Part shown: positions 28,643 to 36,346 of the stretch, piece after piece | Numbering within the stretch: the stretch's first letter is position 1 | Layout: each line of letters opens with the position of its first letter | Source of the DNA: RYN-230 sp963837335 | GTDB lineage: Bacteria > Actinomycetota > Actinomycetes > Streptosporangiales > Streptosporangiaceae | DNA length: 64,000 nucleotides | Direction of reading: 5' to 3' | Assembly: GCA_963837335.1 (NCBI GenBank) | Contig: CAWINS010000017.1 | Coordinates: 1 to 64,000, forward strand | Made by a program: the position numbers and the translations under genes | Notes under the pieces: model-generated | What the model saw: the letters and a program-made list of their open reading frames with translations, nothing else | What the model was told of the DNA's origin: nothing | Database searches by the model: none

Positions 28643-29185
28643 ATGAAGCTCAGGAACCGCAACGCCGGTCCGGCGCTGGCACCGCCGTTCGAGGGCCACG
28701 GGCCAGACGGAGCCGAGCGCGCGACATTCGCCGCGGGATGCTTCTGGGGTGTCGAGGCGGCCTTCCGCCAGGTCCACGGGGTGCTGCAGACTGCTGCCGG
28801 CTATACCGGCGGGAGCGTCGCAGACCCCAGCTACGGGCAGGTCTGCCGGCACCGCACGGGCCACGCCGAGGCAGTCGAGGTGTGGTTCGACCCGGCCCAG
28901 GTCAGCTATGCGGAACTGCTCCAGGTGTTCTGGCAGATCCACAATCCGACCACCCGCAACCGCCAGGGCTTCGATTTCGGCAGCCAGTACCGGTCAGCGA
29001 TCTTCTACCATGACGCTGGCCAGCAGGAAGCCGCGATCGCATCGCGCGATGCCGAGCAGCCCTCGCACAGGCGGCAGATCGTCACGCAGATCACCCCGGC
29101 GTCCGCGTTTTACCGGGCCGAGGAGTACCACCAGCGTTACGTCGAAAAGCATGGCCAGCCCGGCTGCGCAGTCACCATCCAGTAA
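28643..29185 (+). CDS. msrA: Peptide-methionine (S)-S-oxide reductase MsrA
   Basis: A 180-residue enzyme that repairs methionine-S-sulfoxide in proteins. The catalytic cysteine is in TFAAGCFWGVEAAF. Family motifs YTGGSVADPSYGQVC, TGHAEAVEVWFDP, FWQIHNPTTRNRQGFDFGSQYRSAI and RAEEYHQRY follow in order. The third block reads VCRHRTGHAEAV, where most family members have VCSGRTGHAEAV, a small local substitution. The ATG at 28643 is preferred because the frame upstream carries only a proline/arginine-rich non-homologous peptide. Confidence 0.95.
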   Translation: MKLRNRNAGPALAPPFEGHGPDGAERATFAAGCFWGVEAAFRQVHGVLQTAAGYTGGSVADPSYGQVCRHRTGHAEAVEVWFDPAQVSYAELLQVFWQIHNPTTRNRQGFDFGSQYRSAIFYHDAGQQEAAIASRDAEQPSHRRQIVTQITPASAFYRAEEYHQRYVEKHGQPGCAVTIQ

Positions 29186-29356
29186 ACCGGCCCGGGGACA
29201 CGGCCCGGCGTCTAGCACTACTGCAATAGTGGTGACCGGTTCGAGGCGCGGCACGGCGTTCAGGCGGTCACCACCGCGTGAACGAGCCGCTAGGCGGCGA
29301 CCTCTCGTGGCCCGGCCAGGTATGCCGCGCTCGGCTGCAGAACTGCCGAAGGCCAA

Positions 29357-29392
29357 CCTGTGTGGCTATGGCTGCACGCGGGACTATCGGGC
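29357..29392 (+). repeat. Intergenic repeat copy K
   Basis: ACCTGTGTGGCTATGGCTGC then ACGCGGGACTATCGGG, a diverged copy. It lies downstream of msrA in the 271-bp gap before the convergent ABM-like gene, just ahead of a helical-repeat gene fragment. Confidence 0.6.
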
Positions 29393-29395
29393 CCA

Positions 29396-29450
29396 GTGAC
29401 TCCCTGGCCCGGGGCCGGGGACGAACACGCTCGCCAGCAGGCTTCCGGCC
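29396..29450 (+). pseudogene. 3' fragment of the AGD-type helical-repeat gene
   Basis: Positions 29420-29440 are identical over 21 bp to 16183-16203, the decayed tail of the 15.6-kb helical-repeat gene, and GGCCGGG precedes both. Translated in the right frame it reads AGDEHARQQ, the repeat signature. No other part of the gene is present here. Confidence 0.6.
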
Positions 29451-29456
29451 AGTCCG

Positions 29457-29765
29457 TCACATTGCCCGTGCGACGTCGTAGTGATTGACGGTGGTCTCGC
29501 GGTCGATGAGGTAGTCGTCATCTTCTGGGTAAAAGACGGCGACCTCGATGTTCTGGCCCGCGAAGCCTTCGATGTCCGCCCGTGACGACCACCAGCTGAC
29601 CGTCATGACTTCTGTCCGGCCGTCACCGAGATCCGCCGTCCACATCTGGGCACCCAGATTGCCGGGTGTCTGCTTGTAGGCGCTCAGCCCGGTCCTGGTG
29701 ATGTACTCGACGTACGCCGCTGCCTGCTCAGTCCTGACCCAGCCCCGCCATGTCCGGGCTATCAT
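29457..29765 (-). CDS. ABM-superfamily small protein
   Basis: A 102-residue protein with the dimeric alpha-beta barrel pattern: MIARTWRGWVRTEQAAAYVEYI, TPGNLGAQMWTADLGDGRTEVMTVSWWSS and a late YPEDDDYLIDRETTVNHYDVA. The last segment is typical of a group of small antibiotic-monooxygenase-like proteins. The start at 29765 is supported by GGAAGGAG seven bases upstream on the minus strand; the longer 29819 frame has no such site. Function is unknown. Confidence 0.75.
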   Translation of the reverse strand: MIARTWRGWVRTEQAAAYVEYITRTGLSAYKQTPGNLGAQMWTADLGDGRTEVMTVSWWSSRADIEGFAGQNIEVAVFYPEDDDYLIDRETTVNHYDVARAM

Positions 29766-29854
29766 CTGCACTCCTTCCGTTTCCTCACGGGTGCCGGTTG
29801 CCCCGGCTCGAACCTGCACCTACCCGGCATATCAGCGCACTCCAGGTGTGCGGA

Positions 29855-30668
29855 TCAGGCCGGTGCGGCTCGCGCTGTCCACGTGAAGCTACCCGCCTCG
29901 GGGAGTTGCCGGGCCAGTGAGTCGGCGACCAGACGGCCCAGCGCATCGGCCTCACGGGCCGGAAGATCAGGATCTACCCAGCCCTCAATCTCGACCCGCA
30001 GCGTTCGTCCGGTCCAGCGGGCCCGGGCGTGCGCATGGATAACTCCTGGCACCGACCCTGCGGCTGCCTCGGCGGTGGTGACGATGGCGGGGTCCACGCC
30101 GTCAGCCAGGCGGTGCACGACGTCCTTGGTGACCTCGTAGCCGACGTGGCAGATGAACAGGGTGACGGCCATGCCGGCGATCGGGTCGCCCAGCCGGAAG
30201 CCCAGCGCGACCGCGACCAGGCCGACCAGGGCGCCCGCTGAGGACAGGGCATCCAGCCAGGAGTGCCGGGCATCGGCGATCAGCGTCGCGGAGTTGATGC
30301 GCCTGCCCACGATGAGCTTGTACCGGGCGACGACCTGATTCCCGACGATGCCCAGCGCCGCGCCGACGATGCCCAGGGCAACGTGGCTGGTGGTGCCATG
30401 GTCAATGACTGACGCTCTCGTCGGAATCGCGTTGTCGATCGCGTCACCCGGCGCAGATCCCGACCGCGCTGAGCCGGTCAGGATCAGCCAGCAGCAGCTC
30501 GATAATGCCGGTCGCGGCCAGCCCGATCGCGCTGACCGCGATCGCCCGGTTGGCTTCCCGGCGTTCCTGCACGTCATCGCGGGTACTCGGCAGCGGAAAC
30601 GCGGCAGCCGGATCGCGCACGCCCGCGGTTTTATGCATCCGGCCAGCATGGCCGGAGGGCCTCGGCAC
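29855..30668 (-). pseudogene. Cation diffusion facilitator transporter, internally deleted and frameshifted
   Basis: The C-terminal part is a clear CDF transporter: metal-site helix 5 ADARHSWLDALSSAGALVGL, FRLGDPIAGMAVTLFICHVGYEVTKDV, then the cytoplasmic domain (VPGVIHAHARARWTGRTLRVEIEGWVDPDLPA). The N-terminus is present in another frame (about 30668-30480: RREANRAIAVSAIGLAATGIIELLLA). Between them only LTGSARSGSAPGDAIDN remains. Helix 2 with its metal-binding HxxxD motif, helix 3 and the following loop are gone. One frameshift plus loss of half the zinc site means it cannot work as a normal transporter. Confidence 0.75.
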
Positions 30669-30759
30669 GGCAAATCAGCCAACGCCATGTCTGGCTGATG
30701 CGGACCCGCGGGCGTTAGAGCTGACTCCTGCGCTGAGGCCTTGGCTCAACCTGTGCGGT

Positions 30760-31497
30760 TTAGTGGGTGAGGCCGTCGAGCGCCCGGCGGATCACGGCGG
30801 TGACGGCCTGCGGCTGGGAAATCATGATCACGTGAGATCCCTCGACCTCGGTGATGGCCGCTCCGGCGCGCTGGGCCATGGAACGGACCACGTCGCTGCC
30901 GGCCGCCTTGTCGCCGGTGGCTACCACCGCCCACGAGGGCAGGTTCTTCCAGCCCGGCGCCCCGTTGGATTCGGTGAATGCGGCGGCGGCGACGGGGCGC
31001 TGGGTGGCGGCCATCACGGCGGCTTGTTCCTCGGGCAGGTCGCCGGCGAAGGCCGCATGGAACTTGGCGGGGTCAATGGCAAACTCCACCGCGGTCTCGG
31101 TGCCCTGCCCGGTCGGGTACTGCAGCTGGAGCAGGGCGCTATTCAGGACGCTGTCCTTGGAACCAGCTTCGATGTCTCCTAGCGCCTCGCCTTCATCGGG
31201 GGCGAAGGCAGCGACATAGACCAGGCCGGCCACGTTCGCGGCCTGGGGCGCGGCGTTGGTGATGGTCGCACCGCCGTAGGAGTGACCGACGGCGAGCACC
31301 GGCCCGGGGATCTGCCGGATGGCGCTGGCGACGTAGGCGGCGTCGGCCGAGATCCCGCGCAGCGGATTCGAGACGGCCTGCACCGCGATCCCGGCGGCTC
31401 GCAGCTGCCCGACCACGTCGTTCCAGCCCGAGCTGTCGGCGAACGCGCCATGGACGAGGGCGACAGTAGGGCGGGAGCTGGCAGTGGTGTCGGTCAT
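30760..31497 (-). CDS. Alpha/beta hydrolase
   Basis: A 245-residue hydrolase of the RutD/EstC-like group. It has TVALVHGAFADSSGWNDVV (oxyanion HGAFAD), the nucleophile elbow VLAVGHSYGGATI, LVYVAAFAPDEGE, a helical cap, and a C-terminal catalytic histidine in VEGSHVIMISQPQAV. The start at 31497 follows AGGAGG on the minus strand. Relatives are annotated as esterases or chloroperoxidase-like hydrolases; the substrate is unknown. The gap 31498-31768 shows no convincing gene. Confidence 0.9.
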   Translation of the reverse strand: MTDTTASSRPTVALVHGAFADSSGWNDVVGQLRAAGIAVQAVSNPLRGISADAAYVASAIRQIPGPVLAVGHSYGGATITNAAPQAANVAGLVYVAAFAPDEGEALGDIEAGSKDSVLNSALLQLQYPTGQGTETAVEFAIDPAKFHAAFAGDLPEEQAAVMAATQRPVAAAAFTESNGAPGWKNLPSWAVVATGDKAAGSDVVRSMAQRAGAAITEVEGSHVIMISQPQAVTAVIRRALDGLTH

Positions 31498-31768
31498 GTG
31501 GGTCCTCCTGGGTGGCGATGACGGGCAAGTTGAAAGCCTGACCGGGCCACTTCGAGCGCGCCTCGCCCGCGGAGGATGATTGCCGCTATGTGCCGGCGTG
31601 GCCACGCTGCAGAGCGGCGGGAGCTGGCCAGAGGGGCAGGCCAGCCCGGCGTTCACGCCAAGCGCTATTGCTCGCTGGCGTTAGTGATCAGTCGCTGGAG
31701 CATGCTTTGCAGCTGCGTGATCTCGGCGCCGGTAAAGCCGCCACTGGCCGGGATGCGGACGTTCCCGC

Positions 31769-32590
31769 CTAGCCCTTCCGGGCCACCCCGCCCAGGATCC
31801 TCATGAAACCGCTGGTGTTCGCGACCGTGCCGTCCTCCGGCCGCCAGGCCCAGATATCGGTCAGGCCGGGCTCGACCAGCGTCCAGTCGCCGAAGAACCC
31901 ACTGATCTCGTCGCGGGCGCGGGCGGGCACGGTCGCCAGGGCCTGGTTGGCGTCCACCAGTTCGCGGGCGGTTTTGCTCCGGCGCTCCGTCCCGACCGCA
32001 TGGGCCTGCGATACGTCGGCATGGGAAATGAGCAGGTAGCTGCCGGGGGCCACGGCCTCGCGCAGCCTGGCCACGGCTCCGGCCGGATCGGCCTCGTCGG
32101 GGATGAGGTGCAAGACAGCCAGGAGAACCACCGCGACCGGCCGGCTGAAGTCGATCAGCCGGCCAACCTCGGGAGCGCCGAGGATCTCGTCGGGGCGGCA
32201 GATGTCTCCCTGGACGGCCGCGGTCTGGCTGCCGGACAGCAGCGCCCGGGCGTGCGCCACCACCACCGGATCGTTGTCCGCGTACACCACGCGGGATTCC
32301 GCGTTGACACGCTGCGCGATCTCATGCACGTTCTCATTGGTAGGCAGCCCGGAGCCGAGGTCCAGGAACTGCGTGACTCCCTCGCGGGCGCAAAAATCCA
32401 CCGCCCGCTGAAGGAAGCCGCGATTCTGGCGGGCCAGCCACGGGAGCTGCGGGATAGCGCGCGCCTGGCGATCCGCGGCTTCCCGGTCGGCCGCGAAGTT
32501 ATCCTTGCCGCCCAGCCAGTAGTCGTACATCCGGGCGATATTCGGGACTGACGTGTCGAATCCCAGTGCCCGCTGGCTGGCCTTCTCCAT
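31769..32590 (-). CDS. SAM-dependent methyltransferase of the DUF574 / Methyltransf_19 family
   Basis: A 273-residue protein with the hallmark start FDTSVPNIARMYDYWLGGKDNFAADREAAD of this actinomycete-specific family. A SAM site follows (FLDLGSGLPTNENVHEIAQ, VVYADNDPVVVAHARALL), then FSRPVAVVLLAVLHLIPDE and SYLLISHADVSQ. It is abundant in paralogues in Streptomyces-like genomes with no confirmed substrate. Length is normal and the frame is intact. Confidence 0.93.
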   Translation of the reverse strand: MEKASQRALGFDTSVPNIARMYDYWLGGKDNFAADREAADRQARAIPQLPWLARQNRGFLQRAVDFCAREGVTQFLDLGSGLPTNENVHEIAQRVNAESRVVYADNDPVVVAHARALLSGSQTAAVQGDICRPDEILGAPEVGRLIDFSRPVAVVLLAVLHLIPDEADPAGAVARLREAVAPGSYLLISHADVSQAHAVGTERRSKTARELVDANQALATVPARARDEISGFFGDWTLVEPGLTDIWAWRPEDGTVANTSGFMRILGGVARKG

Positions 32591-32725
32591 GCGCAGACCC
32601 TAGCGCATTCTGGCATTCCGCTTATCTGCCCACATTGGCCGATGCATGGTCCCGCTGGCCGGGTATGTGGTCCCGGTGGCGTAGCTGGCCCGGGCCCAGA
32701 TCGTGGTGGCTCAGCCGCTAGTTGT

Positions 32726-33292
32726 TCAGCCGCTGGTCAGGTACGCGACCACGAGGTCGCCGAGCATCTGCCGCTGGGCCGCCCGCTGGGCCTGGTCGGT
32801 CAGGTCGCGGCCGAACAGCGCACGGAACGTGTACCGGTTGGCGATCCTGAATACGCAGAACGAGCTGATCAGCATGTGCACGTCCAGGGCGTCGGCCGGC
32901 GCGGTGAAGACCCCCTCGGCCCGGCCCGCGTCCAGGATCCGGGAGATCATCTCGATGGTCGGCGCGCGCAGTTCGTGCAGGGTCGGCAGGGTGGCCAGGT
33001 GGACCGCCTCGTGGGTGTTCTCGATGCTCACCAGGCGGATGAAATCCGGATGCGCGTCGTGGTGGTCAAAGGTGAGCTCGGCCAGCCGCCGTATCGCCGC
33101 GACTGGTTCGAGCCGTTCCACATCAAATGGCCAGCTCGGCGTCGCGGATCTGTGAGTACGCCTGACGCCAGCACCGTCGACGTACAACTGCTCCTTGCCG
33201 CCGAAGTAGTAGTAGATCATCCGCTAGGTCGTACTGGTCCGCGCCGCGATCTCGTCGACTCGCGCCCCGGTGTCACGCCGGGGCGATGGGTA
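32726..33292 (-). pseudogene. TetR family regulator pseudogene (nonsense plus frameshifts)
   Basis: The ligand domain is readable: PVAAIRRLAELTFDHHDAHPDFIRLVSIENTHEAVHL to the end. The recognition helix is interrupted. Reading upstream gives RVDEIAARTSTT, then TAG, then RMIYYYFGGKEQLYV. Relatives have a lysine (AAG) where the TAG stands, so this is a single-base nonsense change. Between LYV and the FDVERL segment the expected VLxxxY-x-x-I-R-D-A-E-L-A sequence is present but spread over shifted frames, so at least two indels also occurred. Most of the DNA-binding half is untranslatable. It is divergent from the quinate-type remnant at 33346. Confidence 0.75.
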
Positions 33293-33345
33293 CCGGGCGG
33301 GGTGCGGATCGCGCCGACGATGCGCAGCCGGTCCCGGCCCCGGCC

Positions 33346-33664
33346 GGGCGTTCAGGTGCCCGGCTGATCGGCCTCATCGGCAGCGGCATCCGCGGGTCGC
33401 TGACTCCGGCCCTGCACGAGCGCGAAGCCCGGGCCCATGGGCTGTGCTGCCTCTACCGCGCGGACCGTCGCCCGGCTGCTCGGCTCAGGCATCCTCTACG
33501 ACCGGGACACCCGGGGGGAGTTCTTCCACTTCTACACCGCCCTGCTCGGCCCGCACCTGTTCATCGAGGTCGTCCAGCGCCTCGGGGGCTACACCGGATA
33601 CGGCGCGGTCAACGCGCCCACCCGGATGGCCGCCCAGCGCGCGCTGCGGCCCGCCGACCGTTAG
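33346..33664 (+). pseudogene. Fused remnant of shikimate/quinate dehydrogenase and 3-dehydroshikimate dehydratase genes
   Basis: About 40 codons (RLIGLIGSGIRGSLTPALHEREARAHGL, frame 1, to about 33457) match the substrate-binding start of AroE-type shikimate/quinate dehydrogenases. After a frame change, about 60 codons (GILYDRDTRGEFFHFYTALLG, VQRLGGYTGYGAVNAPTRMAAQRAL, frame 2, ending 33664) match the extreme C-terminus of the HPPD-like domain of QuiC-type dehydratases. Everything between (well over 2 kb in intact loci) is missing. The arrangement TetR, dehydrogenase, dehydratase is that of actinomycete quinate/shikimate catabolic operons, so this looks like one internally deleted. Confidence 0.65.
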
Positions 33665-33669
33665 CGTCC

Positions 33670-34146
33670 TCACGCCACCTTGCGGGCGCCTGGCCCGGGG
33701 ACGGGGGAGACCTCACGCGCGGACTCCAGCACATGCCCGGCCTGGCAGGACAGCTGCAACTGCACCGGCTGCCCGCAGTCGCGGTGCCGGAGCAGGACCG
33801 GGGGGCCGTCCGGTCCGGCCGCGTGCTTGTCGCCCCACTCCATCAGCCCGACCAGCACGGGATACAGGTCCAGGCCCTTCTGGGTGAGGCGGTACTCGTG
33901 CCGGCTGCGCTGGCCGCTGTCCTGGTACGGCACCTTGCGCAGCAGTCCTTCCTGCACCAGGCGGCCCAGCCGGTCGCTGAGCACCTGCCGGGGGATCCCG
34001 GTCCGGTGCTGCATGTCCGCGAAGCGGCGCACGCCGTTGAACGCCTCGCGCAGCACGAGGAACGTCGCCCGCTCCCCGATGATCGACACCGCCGCGCCGA
34101 TCGCGCAGTTGGCGGGGTCGTAGTCCGTGATCCAGGTACGTTCCAT
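33670..34146 (-). CDS. HxlR family winged-helix regulator
   Basis: A 158-residue MarR-like HxlR regulator. It has CAIGAAVSIIGERATFLVLREAFNGVRRFADMQHRTGIPRQVLSDRLGRLVQEGLL (helix-turn-helix with the family IG-x-R-A/T motif) and the wing RHEYRLTQKGLDLYPVL. The C-terminal tail adds LRHRDCGQPVQLQLSCQAGH, two cysteines with nearby histidines that could bind metal or sense thiol stress. It is divergent from a GNAT gene. An 11-bp inverted repeat overlaps the GNAT start, pointing to control of both genes. Confidence 0.92.
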   Translation of the reverse strand: MERTWITDYDPANCAIGAAVSIIGERATFLVLREAFNGVRRFADMQHRTGIPRQVLSDRLGRLVQEGLLRKVPYQDSGQRSRHEYRLTQKGLDLYPVLVGLMEWGDKHAAGPDGPPVLLRHRDCGQPVQLQLSCQAGHVLESAREVSPVPGPGARKVA

Positions 34147-34158
34147 GGGCCCAGGCTA

Positions 34159-34202
34159 AGTCTGGTTGACAGACTCAGCAACTGGCGGCCATGCTGAGTC
34201 TG
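34159..34202. promoter_or_regulatory. HxlR operator: 11-bp inverted repeat with a third half-site
   Basis: CAGACTCAGCA (34170-34180) and TGCTGAGTCTG (34192-34202) are perfectly complementary, with 11 bp between them. A further AGTCTG at 34159-34164 makes a second, smaller palindrome with CAGACT. The element fills the gap between the HxlR and GNAT starts and its last bases overlap the GTG of the GNAT gene, so binding would block that start. Confidence 0.75.
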
Positions 34203-34773
34203 TGAATCGAACCCAGGTACACCAGGCTCCGGCCCGCGTGGCCATGACGATCCGGCCGCCGGACCCCGCAGACCTGGCCCCGCTCACCGCCTTCCTGGCC
34301 GGGCTTTCCACCCGGACCCGCGTCCAGAGGTTCTTCGCGCCCGTCCGGCCGACCCCGGCCCTGGTCCGCAGCGCATGCGGCCAGGCCGGTCCGGCAGGCC
34401 GCGCCGACGTCCTGCTCGCCACGCACGGCGGCGTCATCATCGGCCACGCCATGGCCGCCGACCGGGCCGCCGACCGGCCGTCGCGGGCGAATCCCTGACC
34501 GAGATCGGTGTGGTGGTGGCCGACGCCTGGCAGGGCCAGGGCGTGGGCTCCGCCCTGGTGCGCGCGCTGCTCGGCCGGGCCCAGGCCCGCGGCGTGACGT
34601 CGCTCAGCATGGACGTGCTGCCGGGTAATCGCCAGGTGCTCGCCATGATCGCCGGTCACTGGGCGGCGACCAGCACCCGGCGTGACGCGGACTGCGTGAC
34701 CATCCAGGTCGCACTGCCCTCAGCCCGGCGCGAGCGCGTCACCCCGGCCCGCGTGCCGCTGGCCGCCGGGTAA
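34202..34773 (+). CDS. GNAT N-acetyltransferase, one apparent frameshift
   Basis: The first segment (MTIRPPDPADLAPLTAFLAGLSTRTRVQRFF, VLLATHGGVIIGHAMAADR) gives strands 1-4 of a GNAT fold in frame 2. The second (GESLTEIGVVVADAWQGQGVGSALVRALLGRAQARGVTSLSMDVLPGNRQVLAMI) contains the acetyl-CoA pyrophosphate loop Q-G-Q-G-V-G in frame 1. The break falls at about 34478. Every diagnostic residue is present on one side or the other, so a one-base assembly indel is as likely as true inactivation. The start may be the GTG at 34202 or the ATG at 34244. Confidence 0.75.
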
Positions 34774-34865
34774 CGTCACCACCTGCCTGCTCACCGGGTC
34801 CGCTCTTTCCCCGGCGGAGCAGCGTGCGCCCTTGATGGATCATGGTGCGGACGGAGGAGGTCCGG

Positions 34866-35651
34866 ATGACGTCGATCCCGGCTGGGAGCCAGTACGTGGC
34901 GATGGGCAGCTCGTTCGGGGCCGGGCCGGGCCTCACGCCCCGGGCGCCCGGGAGCCCGCGCCGCGCGGGCCGGTCGGCTGGCAACTACGCCCACCTGGTG
35001 GCCCGCGCGCTGGGACTGGACCTGCGGGACGTGACCTATTCCGGCGCGACCACGGACGACATCCTGCGGACGTCGGCCCGGGGGCAGCCCGCCCAGCTCG
35101 ACGCGGTCACCGCGGCTACCCGCCTGGTCACCCTCACCGGAGGCGGCAACGACGTCGGCTACCTGCCCCGGCTCACGCTCGCGAGCCTGCCCTGGCCGCT
35201 GCGAACCTTCCCGAAGGCCCGGGCCCAGGTCGCCGGGTTCGGGGATCCGGCCGCCACGGACCAGCGGTTCTCGGGGGTCGGGCGCAATCTGCAGGCGATC
35301 GCGGCGGGCGTGCGGGACCGGGCCCCGGCCGCCCGGGTGCTCTTCGTTGACTACCTGACGATCCTGCCGCCCGCAGGACAGGATGCCGGGCCACCGCCGC
35401 CAGCCGGGATCGCCGACTGGGGGCGCGCCATCGCGGCCCGGCTCGCGAGCACGACGCGGGCCGCGGCGGAGGCCGCCGGCGCCGAGTACGTGGCGGCGTC
35501 AGCGGCCTCCGCCGATCATCACGCCTGGTCGGCCGCGCCGTGGACGCGGCGCTTCCACCTGTCGCTGCGCGGCGGGGCGCCGTACCATCCCAACGCGGCC
35601 GGGATGGCGGCGGTCGCCGGCCTGGTGCTCACCACCCTGGAGACCGGATGA
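34866..35651 (+). CDS. SGNH/GDSL-fold hydrolase
   Basis: A 261-residue esterase-like protein without an obvious signal peptide. Block I is YVAMGSSFGAGPG (serine nucleophile), YSGATTDDIL is block II, LTGGGNDVGY is block III, and a late histidine lies in YHPNAAGM. The layout matches the Rv0518/lipase group of actinomycete SGNH proteins. The ATG at 34866 sits after GGAGGAGG. The stop overlaps the next ATG by 4 bp (ATGA), so it is co-translated with the MBL hydrolase. Confidence 0.9.
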   Translation: MTSIPAGSQYVAMGSSFGAGPGLTPRAPGSPRRAGRSAGNYAHLVARALGLDLRDVTYSGATTDDILRTSARGQPAQLDAVTAATRLVTLTGGGNDVGYLPRLTLASLPWPLRTFPKARAQVAGFGDPAATDQRFSGVGRNLQAIAAGVRDRAPAARVLFVDYLTILPPAGQDAGPPPPAGIADWGRAIAARLASTTRAAAEAAGAEYVAASAASADHHAWSAAPWTRRFHLSLRGGAPYHPNAAGMAAVAGLVLTTLETG

Positions 35652-36319
35652 CCCTGGAGATCCGGCGGCTGCACCTGGCCGCCCTGCGCGGGCCCGATGG
35701 CGGGGAATGGCCCGTGCACGGGTTCGTCATCATCCACCCCGGCGGGGCCGCCCTGGTCGATACCGGCGTCGGCGGCCCGGACGATCTGCTGAGCGACTGG
35801 CGCGTGGTCAACCGCACCGCCGCCGACGCGCTGGCCGGGATCGGGATGAGCCCCGCCGATATCGGCCTGGTGATCAATACGCACCTGCACTTCGATCACT
35901 GCGGCCAGAACGCGGTCTTCGCGCACGCGCCCGTCTACGTGCAGCGGGCCGAGCTGGCCCGGGCGCAGCGCGAGGCGCCGCAGCTGTGCGACTGGCTCGG
36001 CTTCATGAACGCGTCGTTCGAGCTGCTCGACGGGGACGCCGAGATCCTGCCCGGGCTGTCGGTCATCACCACGCCCGGCCACACCGCAGGCCACCAGTCC
36101 GTCGTGGTGCGCGCCGCCGACGGCTCCGCTGACCTCCTCACCGGCGACGCCGCGTACACGCCGCGCCAGTACCACGAGCCGCCCGGCCCGGACGGCGCCG
36201 GGCTGCCGGACGGCCAGGCCGCCGACTTGGCCGCGTGGCAGGAATCGCTGGCGCGGATGCACGCGCTAGGCGCCGCGCGGGTGCACTTCTGTCATCACAC
36301 CGCCGTCCTGCATCAGTAG
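35648..36319 (+). CDS. MBL-fold metallo-hydrolase (lactonase-like)
   Basis: A 223-residue zinc hydrolase. The metal-binding motif is NTHLHFDHCGQN, followed by a bridging region with TPGHTAGHQSVVV and LTGDAAYTP, and a final histidine in VHFCHHTAVLH. The HxHxDH motif with a following Cys-Gly-Gln-Asn resembles the quorum-quenching lactonase (AiiA-like) subgroup, but many unrelated reactions use the same fold. The two-gene operon with an SGNH esterase hints at sequential opening and deacylation of one substrate. Confidence 0.9.
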   Translation: MTLEIRRLHLAALRGPDGGEWPVHGFVIIHPGGAALVDTGVGGPDDLLSDWRVVNRTAADALAGIGMSPADIGLVINTHLHFDHCGQNAVFAHAPVYVQRAELARAQREAPQLCDWLGFMNASFELLDGDAEILPGLSVITTPGHTAGHQSVVVRAADGSADLLTGDAAYTPRQYHEPPGPDGAGLPDGQAADLAAWQESLARMHALGAARVHFCHHTAVLHQ

Positions 36320-36346
36320 CGGCGGGGCTCCCGGGAGCAGGGCGGT

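Noticed and set aside
15243..29392. Reading the repeats as classical integron attC sites or a CRISPR array
   Set aside because: Copies do not show a consistent RYYYAAC/GTTRRRY pair or integrase gene, spacing is gene-sized rather than 30-40 bp, and flanks carry whole genes. Kept only as an analogy in the findings.
31667..31806. Possible C-terminal fragment of a MarR-like regulator on the minus strand (GGNVRIPASGGFTGAEITQLQSML)
   Set aside because: About 40 codons only, no helix-turn-helix, and no family motif that I can defend.
36327..36338. GCTCCCGGGAGC as a terminator between convergent genes
   Set aside because: A self-complementary 12-mer with no loop; hairpin formation is weak.
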